A stretch of DNA of 46,385 nt from the NCBI GenBank assembly GCA_023458355.1, contig JAEWZS010000082.1:1-46385 (forward strand), read 5' to 3'. The translations under genes were made by a program, and so were the position numbers. Positions 8,259 to 17,065 of the stretch are shown in pieces. How positions within the stretch are numbered: the first letter of the stretch is position 1; every line of letters begins with the position of its first letter. Origin of the DNA: Bacillota bacterium. GTDB lineage: Bacteria > Bacillota > Clostridia > Christensenellales > CAG-138. Under the pieces are notes generated by a model. It was not told where the DNA came from. It was given only the letters and a program-made list of their open reading frames with translations, and searched no databases.

Positions 8259-9539
8259 ATGAAAGCATACTCTGAGATGTCAGCCGTCGAGCTTGACAGG
8301 GAATATCAAAAGGAAAAGGCTGCGTTTGACAGCTTCAAATCCAGGGGCATGAACCTCAACATGGCGCGCGGCAAGCCGGGCAAAGCGCAGCTTGACCTCG
8401 TTATGGATATGCTCACGAACCTAAAAACACCCGAGGACTGTATGGACGGCAACATCGATGCGCGTAACTACGGCACGCCGATGGGACTCCCCTGTGCGCG
8501 TACGTTCTGGGCCGATCTTCTCGGTGTAAAATATGAGCAGGTTTTTGCTGCGGGCAGCTCCAGCCTTACCCTTATGTACGATGTCATATCAAAGGCGTAT
8601 ACACATGGACTTTTAAACAGCGAAAAACCATGGAGCAAGCTTGATAAGGTAAAGTTCCTCTGTCCTTCGCCCGGTTACGACAGACATTTCCGTATTTGCC
8701 AAACCTTCGGCATGGAGATGATATACGTCCCCATGAATGAAGAAGGCCCGGATATGGATGTTGTGGAAGAACTTATCAAGGACGAAAGCGTTAAGGGTAT
8801 TTGGTGTGTGCCGAAGTACTCAAACCCCGGCGGCGTTGTTTTCTCCGACGCTGTGATACACCGCATGGCGGCCATGAAGCCTAGAGCAAAAGACTTTGTC
8901 ATTATGTGGGATAACGCGTATTGCGTGCATGAATTTGAAGGCGATTTCGTACCCTTTGAGGATATTCTTACGCTATGTGAGCAAAACGGCAACCCGGATA
9001 TGGTCGTGGAATTCGCCTCTACGTCGAAAATCACGCTCCCCGGTGCAGGCATTGCAACCATGGTTATGAGCAAAGCGAATATGGATTATATGATGAAGCT
9101 TATCGACGTGCAGAGCATCAGCTATGACAAAATGAACCAGCTTCGCCATGTTAGATTCCTTAAGAACAAAGAGGGCGTTCTCGAGCTTATGAAAAAGCAT
9201 GCTGAGGTTTTAAAGCCGAAGTTTGACACCGTGCTCGACGCCTTTGAACAAGAGATTAAGCCGCTTGGTTTTGCTTCGTGGAACCGTCCAAAGGGTGGGT
9301 ACTTCGTATGCTTGTTCACCATGGAAGGCACAGCAAAGCGTGCGCTGAAGCTCTGCGAGGAGGCAGGCATCGTAATGACGCCGGCCGGCGCAACCTTCCC
9401 GTATAACAACGACCCGCACGACAGCAACGTACGCGTCGCACCAACGCTGCCGTCACTCGAGGAGCTCAAATCCGCCATGGAAGGGATCTGCATCTGCTTA
9501 AAGCTTGCAGCGCTCGAGAAACTCCTCAAGAAAGCGTAA
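8259..9539 (+). CDS. Aspartate aminotransferase, type Ic (MocR-like aminotransferase family)
   Basis: The 426-residue PLP-dependent aminotransferase belongs to the subgroup first annotated as MocR-like and later shown to contain aspartate aminotransferases. It shows the fold-type I signatures YSNPGG (Asn189), WDNAY (Asp218 and Tyr221) and the PLP lysine Lys257 in STSKITLPGAG, with a late RVAPTLP substrate-carboxylate arginine. ATG at 8259 is chosen because AAGGGGG at 8244-8250 lies 8 nt upstream; the ATG at 8241 precedes that site. It would exchange the amino group of aspartate with 2-oxoglutarate in the cytosol, matching an aspartate-releasing carbamoyltransferase two genes upstream. It is the last gene before a strong terminator. 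Confidence 0.88.
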   Translation: MKAYSEMSAVELDREYQKEKAAFDSFKSRGMNLNMARGKPGKAQLDLVMDMLTNLKTPEDCMDGNIDARNYGTPMGLPCARTFWADLLGVKYEQVFAAGSSSLTLMYDVISKAYTHGLLNSEKPWSKLDKVKFLCPSPGYDRHFRICQTFGMEMIYVPMNEEGPDMDVVEELIKDESVKGIWCVPKYSNPGGVVFSDAVIHRMAAMKPRAKDFVIMWDNAYCVHEFEGDFVPFEDILTLCEQNGNPDMVVEFASTSKITLPGAGIATMVMSKANMDYMMKLIDVQSISYDKMNQLRHVRFLKNKEGVLELMKKHAEVLKPKFDTVLDAFEQEIKPLGFASWNRPKGGYFVCLFTMEGTAKRALKLCEEAGIVMTPAGATFPYNNDPHDSNVRVAPTLPSLEELKSAMEGICICLKLAALEKLLKKA

Positions 9540-9593
9540 AATCAATTTCGTTGCGGATGCTTCCTCCTGCATTCTAAACGATTCGGTACAAAG

Positions 9594-9618
9594 AGCCCGC
9601 CAAGAAGGCGGGCTTTTT
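9594..9618 (+). terminator. Rho-independent terminator after the aminotransferase gene
   Basis: An 8-bp perfect stem, AGCCCGCC (9594-9601) with GGCGGGCT (9607-9614), has a 5-nt loop and is followed by a T run. It closes the + strand cluster. Read from the - strand it has a weaker TCTTTG tail and may also serve the convergent serine hydrolase gene. Confidence 0.88.
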
Positions 9619-9684
9619 GCGTTGATTATACCGCTCCAGGTAATGCTTTACCAAAATGCTTTTGTTTTACATAAGCTAACAGAA

Positions 9685-10791
9685 TTAACCGCCATTTTGC
9701 AAATCCCGCATGAGCCGAGCGCCCATGACCGTTGCAGGGATTTTGTAGTCCGGCGCAAGGTTTGAAAGAATCACGACGCCGATTTGGTTTTCTTTATCAA
9801 AGGCAATATAGCTGTTATAGTTACCGGTACCCCCATTGTGCCATAAAATGCCGTTTTCTGTATCTATCATCCACCCAAGCCCTGCGCAGTCCATTCTTAT
9901 GCCCAAGCTCTCATAGGCAACATCAGTTGCATTAATTCTCTCTGTCTCTTCATGCCCCAAGTTAAGATACGGTAATGCGTCTGACATATGGAGATTTACA
10001 TACGCAAGCATATCGCTAATTGTAGATTCCAGCGCGCCTGCAGGGAGATACCCGTCATCTATTTCCCAGTCCCAATATCGCTTAAGTTCCCCCGCCCCAT
10101 CGGTTATTTTTGTGTTCCTTAGCTGCAATTCGGACCTTATAAAATCTTCAATCACATCTTTGTACGTGCCTCCGTAAACCTTAGATAGCGCATTTCCCAA
10201 GATAGACAGCCCGAAGTTTGAATATTCAAAGGGATAGGCTTTGTCTTCAAGATTATTCTCTTTGGCTTGCTCTATAAGCCTCTCAATGCTTATGCCATAG
10301 AAAGAATTACGCCCGGAGAAAAAGTTTGAAGCCATCTGCCAATCAAAATAATGTGCTTTATACCCGGAAGTATGTGTGGCGAGTTTTTTAAATGTAGGAT
10401 AGTAATTTTGCTGCGGTAAAGAAAGATATGCACCGACAGAATCGTTTAACTTCAACTTTCCTTCATAGATTGCTTTACACAATAAAGATGTAGTGAAGGT
10501 TTTCGTTGCAGAGCCGATTTCGTAGATGTACTCGTGCTGCGGCAATATAGTACCGTTTTTCCCGTAAACCGTATAACGCATTTGTCCGTCTTGTATAATG
10601 CCTACCGTTATGACTGCCTCTTTGTTCTCATCGGTCGTAAACGCAAGCATTTCTTCAAAACGCATACCGGGGATAAGGCTCATGCGATAGGAGCCGTATG
10701 CTGCATAGACACCTACACCAAGTACGATGATCATAACAAGTGCAACTGCAAGTAGGATGATTTTCTTCTTTCCCAATTTAGCTTTTTTCAT
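9685..10791 (-). CDS. Membrane-anchored beta-lactamase-fold serine hydrolase
   Basis: The 368-residue protein belongs to the class C beta-lactamase / D,D-peptidase superfamily (Beta-lactamase PF00144 type). A short positive N-terminus is followed by one membrane helix (about residues 11-32), placing the catalytic domain outside the cell. The catalytic motifs are SATK (Ser94, Lys97), YSN (Tyr190, Asn192) and HNGG (His318), the last replacing KTG as is usual in esterase or peptidase-like members. It could act on peptidoglycan peptides, D-amino acid peptides or esters; a true beta-lactamase is not implied. GGAGA lies just before the ATG. It stands alone, separated from the glycosidases by a terminator, and converges with the aminotransferase gene. 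Confidence 0.85.
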   Translation of the reverse strand: MKKAKLGKKKIILLAVALVMIIVLGVGVYAAYGSYRMSLIPGMRFEEMLAFTTDENKEAVITVGIIQDGQMRYTVYGKNGTILPQHEYIYEIGSATKTFTTSLLCKAIYEGKLKLNDSVGAYLSLPQQNYYPTFKKLATHTSGYKAHYFDWQMASNFFSGRNSFYGISIERLIEQAKENNLEDKAYPFEYSNFGLSILGNALSKVYGGTYKDVIEDFIRSELQLRNTKITDGAGELKRYWDWEIDDGYLPAGALESTISDMLAYVNLHMSDALPYLNLGHEETERINATDVAYESLGIRMDCAGLGWMIDTENGILWHNGGTGNYNSYIAFDKENQIGVVILSNLAPDYKIPATVMGARLMRDLQNGG

Positions 10792-10840
10792 AGCTTCTCC
10801 CTAATTCGTTATTACCCCTGTTGCGATATAGACAGATTCT

Positions 10841-10846
10841 ATCATA
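10841..10846 (-). promoter_or_regulatory. Possible -10 box for the serine hydrolase gene
   Basis: TATGAT on the - strand lies about 50 bp before the ATG at 10791. The -35 region 17 bp upstream (TTCCTT) is weak, so this is only a candidate. A promoter is expected here because a terminator lies immediately upstream. Confidence 0.3.
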
Positions 10847-10893
10847 TCTTAAGCAAGGTCTAAAAGGAACTAGCATATTCGTAGAAATACAGC

Positions 10894-10916
10894 AAAAGAA
10901 CCCGCGCGTGCGGGTC
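10894..10916 (-). terminator. Terminator after the GH1 gene
   Basis: The stem is CCCGC (10901-10905) with GCGGG (10910-10914) and a 4-nt loop. On the - strand it is followed by TTCTTTT. It ends the - strand sugar operon about 20 bp after the beta-glucosidase stop. Confidence 0.75.
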
Positions 10917-10934
10917 CTTTAGTTATATAAGCTT

Positions 10935-12284
10935 TTATAGGTTCTCCCCGTTGCTCCGAATCACTTCAGCATACCATTTTGCAGAATCCTTTAAGATTCT
11001 TTGTTGGGTCGCGTAATCCACATACACCATGCCGAAGCGCTCGCTATAACCGGCAGCCCATTCGAAATTGTCTAAAAAGCTCCAATGGAGATAGCCTTTT
11101 ACCGGCACGCCGGCATCGATGCTCTTTTTCAGTTCCTTTAGATAACGGTGCAAAAAATCGATTCGGTCCGGGTCATGTACTTCGCCGTCTAAAAAGATGC
11201 GGTCGTTGCAGGATTGGCCGTTTTCTGTTATGTACATTGAGAGCCCGTAGCGACGATGTAAAAACATCGGTCCGTAATGCATTACCTCAGGTGTGACGCG
11301 CCACTTTATTGCAGTTAGGGGAAATCCCTCAGGGTACTTAACGATCGCGCCGCTTTCATCCGTACCTTCGCCCTGGTATACGTTTATACCGATGAAATCG
11401 GGCACTTCAAAAAGATCCAAATCGCTTTGCGGCAGTAAAGAAAGCGATTCCTTTAAGAAATCGGGTGCGCTTTCGTCATAGCGGCGGAAGATACAGCTAT
11501 CGAGGAAGGAATTGAACGTAAACGCCCAAGAGCCTTTTGAAAGGTCAAACGTGGTATGATACGAAGCATCCGTCGCCTCAGGCGTATCCGTAAGCGGATA
11601 GCATAGTCTTCCGCATGGCACTACGCCAATTTGAATGGGTATGGAGGTATTTTGACGAAGGGCTTTTGAAGCAATACCATGTGCAAGTACGAGGTTTTGC
11701 ATGCACGCCGCTTGATCGCGCTCAGAAAGCTTGAGCCCGGGTGCATGGATGCCGTTGCCGTAACCAAGCGCAACGATGCAAGCAGGCTCGTTGATTGTCA
11801 TATAGGTTTTTACGCGTCCGTTAAAGCGCTTGGCAAGCACAGCCGCATATTCTCCGAAGGCGACCGCAGTATCGCGATTAAGCCAACCACCCTTTCTTTG
11901 TAAAGCGCTCGGGAGATCCCAATGGTACAGCGTAACCCACGGCTCAATATTTCGCTTTAAGAGCGCATCTATAAGCCGGTCATAATAAGCAAGACCCGCT
12001 TCGTTAACCTCTCCGGTGCCCTGTGGCATAATGCGCGGCCAGCTTACAGAAAAGCGATAAGCCTGCATGTTGGTTTGCTGCATCAGCAGAACGTCTTCCT
12101 CGTAGCGGTGGTAACTGTCGCAGGCAACATCGCCCGTGTCATCGTTTATAACATGCCCTTTCCCTTTATCATGGCAAAAATCGTCCCAAATGCTCGGACC
12201 CTTTCCGTCTTTGTCCCATGCACCTTCGCATTGGTAGGATGCGCATGCCGTGCCCCACAAAAAACCTTTGGGAAATCCGCTCAT
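10935..12284 (-). CDS. GH1 beta-glucosidase (possibly 6-phospho-beta-glucosidase/broad beta-glycosidase)
   Basis: The 449-residue family 1 glycoside hydrolase opens with FPKGFLWGTACASYQCEGA, has the acid/base Glu166 in TINEP and the nucleophile Glu354 in ITENG, and ends with the aglycone region HWSFLDNFEWAAGYSERFG. The WAAGYSERFG ending, rather than the lysine/tyrosine phosphate site of 6-phospho enzymes, favours an unphosphorylated substrate such as cellobiose. That also fits an ABC importer rather than a PTS. There is no signal peptide, so it acts in the cytoplasm. Its ATG overlaps the cellobiose phosphorylase stop by 4 bp (ATGA), indicating translational coupling. Confidence 0.95.
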   Translation of the reverse strand: MSGFPKGFLWGTACASYQCEGAWDKDGKGPSIWDDFCHDKGKGHVINDDTGDVACDSYHRYEEDVLLMQQTNMQAYRFSVSWPRIMPQGTGEVNEAGLAYYDRLIDALLKRNIEPWVTLYHWDLPSALQRKGGWLNRDTAVAFGEYAAVLAKRFNGRVKTYMTINEPACIVALGYGNGIHAPGLKLSERDQAACMQNLVLAHGIASKALRQNTSIPIQIGVVPCGRLCYPLTDTPEATDASYHTTFDLSKGSWAFTFNSFLDSCIFRRYDESAPDFLKESLSLLPQSDLDLFEVPDFIGINVYQGEGTDESGAIVKYPEGFPLTAIKWRVTPEVMHYGPMFLHRRYGLSMYITENGQSCNDRIFLDGEVHDPDRIDFLHRYLKELKKSIDAGVPVKGYLHWSFLDNFEWAAGYSERFGMVYVDYATQQRILKDSAKWYAEVIRSNGENL

Positions 12285-14701
12285 ACCGTTACCTCCACCT
12301 CTATGGTTGCTTTTGTTGGATCATAAGGAATTACATCGCCTAAAAGCTCTTCGCCGTTCGCTTTGAGGGAATAGACCCCTGTCTTTTTTATTTTGATGCG
12401 GTAGTTTGCACCCCTATAGACACGCTCAATCGTAAGCTCGTTAAGCTCTTTTGGCAGGCATGGTCGGATTTTGAGTCCATCAAGCGTTGGCTTTACACCC
12501 AATATATACTGGCTTATATTTACAAACGTCCACGCTGCCGTACCCGTGAGCCAGCTATTTTTTGCTTCGCCCTCACTATAAGAGCTTCGGCCTGCCACCG
12601 TCTGTGCGTAGACATACGGCTCGGTACGCCGTATCTCGCTCTTTTCCTCAAGGTACGAGGGACAAGTGCGTTTATAAAAATCAAATGCGTTGTCTCCGTT
12701 ATCAAGCGCTGTTTCCGCAATGCTCACCCAAGGGTTGTTGTGGCAGAAAACGGAGCCGTTTTCTTTATAGCCGGGAGGGTAACTCGTGATTTCACCAAGC
12801 TCCTTACGGTATTTTGTATAGCAAGGCGTTAGAAGTTCCACACCGAAATCGCCCATCAGCCTTTCACGAACGGAATCGAGCGCGCAACGTGCTTTGCCGT
12901 CGTGTAGGCCTATACCCGCCATCACGCACATACCTTGGGGTTCAATAAATATCTGCCCTTCCTCACAGGTTTTGCTCCCAACAACATTCCCGAATGCATC
13001 ATAGGCGCGCAAAAACCACGAGCCGTCCCAAGCATTTTCATAGATTGCGCGTTGCATGTTGGCAACCTCTATTTTTACCACCTTTGCTTCGCCGTTTTGC
13101 CCAAATCTTTCAAGCAACTCCGCATATTTTGCGGCATATTTCACGAACATACCGGCAATAAATACGCTTTCGGCAACGCCGCTTTCGAAGTTGGCGGTGG
13201 TCTGGAAGCTCTCCCCCGGTTCCTCCGAAAAGCAGTTTAGATTTAAACAATCGTTCCAGTCTGCACGTCCGATTAGCGGCAGTCCGTGTGGTCCGATGTT
13301 TCGTACGGTGAAAAACACGCTGCGCCTGAGATGCTCAAAAAGCGGCTTTTCGCTGCCGGGCTTATTATCAAACGGCGTGGGCACATCGAGGATGGAAAAG
13401 TCCCCCGTTTCGGCAATGTAGGCAAAGGTGCAAGCAACAAGCCACAGCGGGTCGTCGTTAAAGCCTGTACCTACGTCATTGTTGCCGCGCTTATTTAGCG
13501 GCTGATATTGGTGGTAGGTACTTCCGTCTTCTTTTTGGATGCTTGCGATATCGATGATACGCGCCCTCGCACGCTCAGGAACAAGGTGTACAAAGCCCAA
13601 TAGGTCCTGACAGCTGTCGCGAAATCCCATCCCCCGCCCCGTGCCGCTCTCAAAGTAGCTGGCGCTGCGGCTGATGTTAAATGTAACCATGCATTGATAC
13701 TGGTTCCAGATATTCACCATACGGTCAAGCCGCTCGTCGCCGCTTTTTACGGTATAGCGCGTGAGAAGGCCATCCCAGTAAGCGGCAAGAACGTTTAGCG
13801 CATGTTGTACAGCGTCGGGCTTAGAGAATTTTTCGAGTACGCGTTTGGCGTTATACTTTTGTATGATGTTTGGAGCGGTGAATTTCTGCTCTTTTTCGTT
13901 CTCGCCATAGCCCAGCACGAAAATGAACGTCTTTTCCTCGCCCGGTAAAAGCATATCGTCCATGCGAAGCGCTGCAATGGGTGCCCAGCCGTGTGCAACT
14001 GTGGAGAAACTCGTACCCTTCTCTACGGTCTCAGGCGCTTTATAATCCCCAAATTGCCCCAGGAATGCATCGCGCACGGTATCAAAGCCCGAAATTGACG
14101 CGTTAACTCCGTAGTAGGCGTAATGGTTGCGACGCTCGCGGTATTCCGTCGTATGGTAGACAGCGTTACCCTCTATCTCCACTTCGCCGATGTTGAAATT
14201 GCGCTGAAAATTGGTTGCATCGTCCACGGCATTCCATAAGCACCATTCTACCGCGCCGTAGAGCTTAAAAGATTTGGGCTTATCCGATGCGTTCTTAAGC
14301 GTAAGCTTTTGCACCTCTGCGTTTTCGCCCATGGGTACTAAAAGCGTCAGCTCCGCCTGAAGGCTGTCTTTTTCGCTCTCAAACACTGTGTAGCCCATGC
14401 CATGCCTGCATGTATATTTGTCAAGCGGCGTGTCACAAGGGTGGAAGGTAGGGCTCCAAGCGTGCTTCCCATCTTCCTTTACATAAAAAAATCTGCCACC
14501 AACATCTGCGGGTACGCTGTTGTAGCGGTAGCGGATGAGCCTAAGCATTTTTGCATCGCGGTAAAAACAATACCCACCGCCCGTGTTGGATACGAGGGAG
14601 AAAAAAGACTCGCTCCCCAAGTAGTTAATCCACGGAAGCGGGGTAGCGGGCGTATGAATCACATACTCCCGTCTTGCATCGTCGAAATGGCCGAACTTCA
14701 T
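12281..14701 (-). CDS. cbp: Cellobiose phosphorylase (GH94)
   Basis: The enzyme cleaves cellobiose with phosphate to alpha-glucose 1-phosphate and glucose, saving one ATP equivalent. The 806-residue protein is collinear with clostridial cellobiose phosphorylases: WINYLG and SNTGGGYCFYRDA near the N-terminus, TNFQRNF at about 163-169, ASYFESGTGRGMGFRDS at about 347-363, the catalytic Asp in RADWNDCLN (about 479-487), and YPPGYKENG and HNNPW downstream. ATG at 14701 matches the family start (MKFGHFDDA); the longer open frame adds 22 residues that overlap an upstream terminator. A GGAG lies 9 nt away. There is no secretion signal. It complements the GH1 and GH3 beta-glucosidases in cello-oligosaccharide use. 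Confidence 0.96.
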   Translation of the reverse strand: MKFGHFDDARREYVIHTPATPLPWINYLGSESFFSLVSNTGGGYCFYRDAKMLRLIRYRYNSVPADVGGRFFYVKEDGKHAWSPTFHPCDTPLDKYTCRHGMGYTVFESEKDSLQAELTLLVPMGENAEVQKLTLKNASDKPKSFKLYGAVEWCLWNAVDDATNFQRNFNIGEVEIEGNAVYHTTEYRERRNHYAYYGVNASISGFDTVRDAFLGQFGDYKAPETVEKGTSFSTVAHGWAPIAALRMDDMLLPGEEKTFIFVLGYGENEKEQKFTAPNIIQKYNAKRVLEKFSKPDAVQHALNVLAAYWDGLLTRYTVKSGDERLDRMVNIWNQYQCMVTFNISRSASYFESGTGRGMGFRDSCQDLLGFVHLVPERARARIIDIASIQKEDGSTYHQYQPLNKRGNNDVGTGFNDDPLWLVACTFAYIAETGDFSILDVPTPFDNKPGSEKPLFEHLRRSVFFTVRNIGPHGLPLIGRADWNDCLNLNCFSEEPGESFQTTANFESGVAESVFIAGMFVKYAAKYAELLERFGQNGEAKVVKIEVANMQRAIYENAWDGSWFLRAYDAFGNVVGSKTCEEGQIFIEPQGMCVMAGIGLHDGKARCALDSVRERLMGDFGVELLTPCYTKYRKELGEITSYPPGYKENGSVFCHNNPWVSIAETALDNGDNAFDFYKRTCPSYLEEKSEIRRTEPYVYAQTVAGRSSYSEGEAKNSWLTGTAAWTFVNISQYILGVKPTLDGLKIRPCLPKELNELTIERVYRGANYRIKIKKTGVYSLKANGEELLGDVIPYDPTKATIEVEVTV

Positions 14702-14721
14702 TGTATATTGCTCCGTTTTCA

Positions 14722-14764
14722 AAAAATAGAAAGGCCGCGTAAGGAGGTGCGCGGCCTTTCTTTT
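14722..14764. terminator. Strong hairpin between the GH3 and GH94 genes
   Basis: An 11-bp perfect stem, GAAAGGCCGCG (14729-14739) with CGCGGCCTTTC (14750-14760), has a 10-nt loop. It has T-rich flanks on both strands: TATTTTTT after it on the - strand and TTTTC on the + strand. It lies inside the otherwise continuous - strand sugar operon, so it may be a partial terminator or a differential expression/stability element. Confidence 0.75.
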
Positions 14765-14771
14765 CAAGCCG

Positions 14772-17042
14772 CTATGCCCTATTGATTCGCTCGAGCAAAG
14801 CGTTTAACTGATCATCGATGTCGTCGCCTCCGCCAAAGCTGCGTGCAGCGCGAAGCGGCATATACTTTAGCATCGCCTCCGCCATGTCGGCGGAAATGGC
14901 GGATCGCGCAACATCTGTTTCCTCTTTGTTCGGTCCGAACATAGAGGTAACGGCATCGAGTATGGGATTTATTTCAGCTTTCGCACGCGGGTCGCGAAGG
15001 ATATCCAAGAATATGCTGTCAAGCGTATACTTGACGGGTATAAGCACATCGGAGCTTACGTTTACAGTTGTGCTAAGCCTTATGTCGCGTGAGGAGGAAC
15101 CTATAAGAATATCGAATTCACCGCTTTCCACATACCAATCGTGAATGGTCGTATTCCAATACGCAAACGCGCGCTTTGTAAGCGTGAATTCGGCGGTTTT
15201 GGTTTCTCCGGGGTTAAGTGCAAGCTTTTGAAAGCCTTTAAGCTCCTTCACGGGGCGAATGGCTTCGCTGACCTTATCGGCAACGTAAAGCTGCACTACC
15301 TCTTTACCAAACACATTGCCGGTATTTTTCACATCCACGGTTACATGAACGGTCTCGTTTTCGTCAAAAGCAACCTTATTCACCTTAAGGTTTGAATAGG
15401 CAAAGCTCGTATACGATAGTCCGTGGCCAAACGGGAACAGAACTTCCATCTTTTTTTTATCGTAATAACGGTAGCCTACAAATACGCCCTCCCGGTATTC
15501 GACGGTGTCCCCTTCCCCACCAAAAAACAGGCATGAGGGATTGTCTTCAAGCTTTATGGGGAATGTTTCGGGAAGCTTGCCGCTCGGGTTTGTGTCGCCC
15601 AGCAATATCTTTACTGTTGCCGTTCCCACGGCCTGACCGCCCAAGTATGCCTCGAGTACGGCCTTAACGTCGTCGATCCATGGCATTTCTACCGGTGAGC
15701 CGTTATGGAGCACAACCACAGTATTGGGGTTTGCCTTGCTGACGCGGCGAATTAATTCGTTTTGGCATTCCGGCAGGCGCATATGAACTCTATCATAGCC
15801 CTCTGACTCATACGAATCCGGCAGCCCCGCAAACACCACCGCCACGCGCACCTTTTTAGCGAGCGCTTCGGCTTCGCTTAATTGTTCCTCAGTGGCAGAA
15901 TCAGTCAAAATGTCGAAGCCTTTGGCATAAGAGATATCGCTATACTCCTTTGCCGCTTCGAGTGCACTTGTCGTTTTAAAGCAGTTGATGTGTGAGCTGC
16001 CGCCGCCCTGAAAACGCGGGGTTGATGCAAATTCGCCGATAAAAGCGATTTTATCGGTCTTTTTAAGCGGTAAAAGTTCGCCCTCATTTTTTAGGAGCAC
16101 CATGCATTCGGCTGCGATTTTCGCGCTTAGCGCATGCTGCATCTCTTTATCCCATTCTGTGCCCGGTTTATAGTTTTCCGAATACCTGAATACGATGTTG
16201 AGGATGTTCTCCACCGCCGTATCGAGCGTGTTTTCGTTGAGGTTTCCCAGTTTTACGGCCTGCACGATTCTTTGGTCGTTCACGCCGTTTGAAGAGGGCA
16301 TTTCAAGGTCCATCCCCGCTTCAATGCCCCGTACGCGGTCGCTCACAGCACCCCAGTCGCTTACCACAAAGCCGTCAAAACCCCACTCTTTTCGCAGTAG
16401 TTCGGTAAGGTAAAGCCTAGATTCGGTGGCATAAACGCCATTGTTGCGGTTGTAGCTCGCCATAATCGTCCATGGCTTAGCTTCCTTTACGGCAGTCTCA
16501 AATGCCGCAAGGTAAATTTCGCGCATCGTGCGCTCATCTATCACGGAACTCCCTGACATACGCCTGTGTTCCTGGTTGTTGGCAGCATAGTGTTTCACAC
16601 TTACGCCTACGTTATGGCTCTGTACGCCCTTGATATACGCTGCCGCTTCTTTGCCCGCAAGGTACGGGTCTTCGGAAAGATACTCGAAATTGCGGCCGCA
16701 AAGCGGCGAGCGCTTGATATTGATGGCGGGGCCGAGAACGACCGCGAGCTTTTCAGCTTCACAGGAGGTGCCTAAAGCATCACCAAGCGTATGGAAAAGT
16801 TCTGTGTCAAACGACGCGGCCATAGCGCTCCCTGCCGGGAAGCAAACGGCCTTGATGCTTTCGTTCATCGCGAGGTGATCGGCGCGTTCGTCCTGCTTAC
16901 GCAACCCATGCGGTCCGTCACTCACCATGACAGAGGGTATATGTAGGCGCTCTATGGGTTTTGTGTGCCAGAAATCTATGCCGGAGCAAAGCGACGCCTT
17001 TTCTTCAAGCGTCATCTGTGCGATTAGGTTTTTGACATCCAT
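14772..17042 (-). CDS. GH3 beta-glucosidase
   Basis: The 756-residue cytoplasmic enzyme removes non-reducing beta-linked glucose from oligosaccharides. It has the (beta/alpha)8 domain with SDGPHGLRK, KHYAANNQE and the nucleophile Asp229 in FVVSDWGAV, then the alpha/beta sandwich (GGGSSHIN, VVFAGLPDSYESEGYDR), and a C-terminal fibronectin-III-like domain (FGHGLSYTSFAYSNL, NTGNVFGKEVVQLYV). An extra tail of about 100 residues after the Fn3-like domain (ILIGSSSRDIRL onward) looks partly helical. AAAGGAGA stands 7 nt before the ATG. It is 23 bp downstream of the last transporter gene, so it belongs to that operon. The aglycone specificity is not visible. Confidence 0.95.
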   Translation of the reverse strand: MDVKNLIAQMTLEEKASLCSGIDFWHTKPIERLHIPSVMVSDGPHGLRKQDERADHLAMNESIKAVCFPAGSAMAASFDTELFHTLGDALGTSCEAEKLAVVLGPAINIKRSPLCGRNFEYLSEDPYLAGKEAAAYIKGVQSHNVGVSVKHYAANNQEHRRMSGSSVIDERTMREIYLAAFETAVKEAKPWTIMASYNRNNGVYATESRLYLTELLRKEWGFDGFVVSDWGAVSDRVRGIEAGMDLEMPSSNGVNDQRIVQAVKLGNLNENTLDTAVENILNIVFRYSENYKPGTEWDKEMQHALSAKIAAECMVLLKNEGELLPLKKTDKIAFIGEFASTPRFQGGGSSHINCFKTTSALEAAKEYSDISYAKGFDILTDSATEEQLSEAEALAKKVRVAVVFAGLPDSYESEGYDRVHMRLPECQNELIRRVSKANPNTVVVLHNGSPVEMPWIDDVKAVLEAYLGGQAVGTATVKILLGDTNPSGKLPETFPIKLEDNPSCLFFGGEGDTVEYREGVFVGYRYYDKKKMEVLFPFGHGLSYTSFAYSNLKVNKVAFDENETVHVTVDVKNTGNVFGKEVVQLYVADKVSEAIRPVKELKGFQKLALNPGETKTAEFTLTKRAFAYWNTTIHDWYVESGEFDILIGSSSRDIRLSTTVNVSSDVLIPVKYTLDSIFLDILRDPRAKAEINPILDAVTSMFGPNKEETDVARSAISADMAEAMLKYMPLRAARSFGGGDDIDDQLNALLERINRA

Positions 17043-17065
17043 TGCTTTCTCTCCTTTAACGCGGT

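Noticed and set aside
9540..9684. Additional small gene between the aminotransferase and the serine hydrolase
   Set aside because: The gap holds only the terminator and short frames without ribosome binding sites.
9685..10791. Antibiotic-inactivating beta-lactamase
   Set aside because: The HNGG box, membrane anchor and overall pattern fit the general serine hydrolase/D,D-peptidase group; resistance cannot be claimed.
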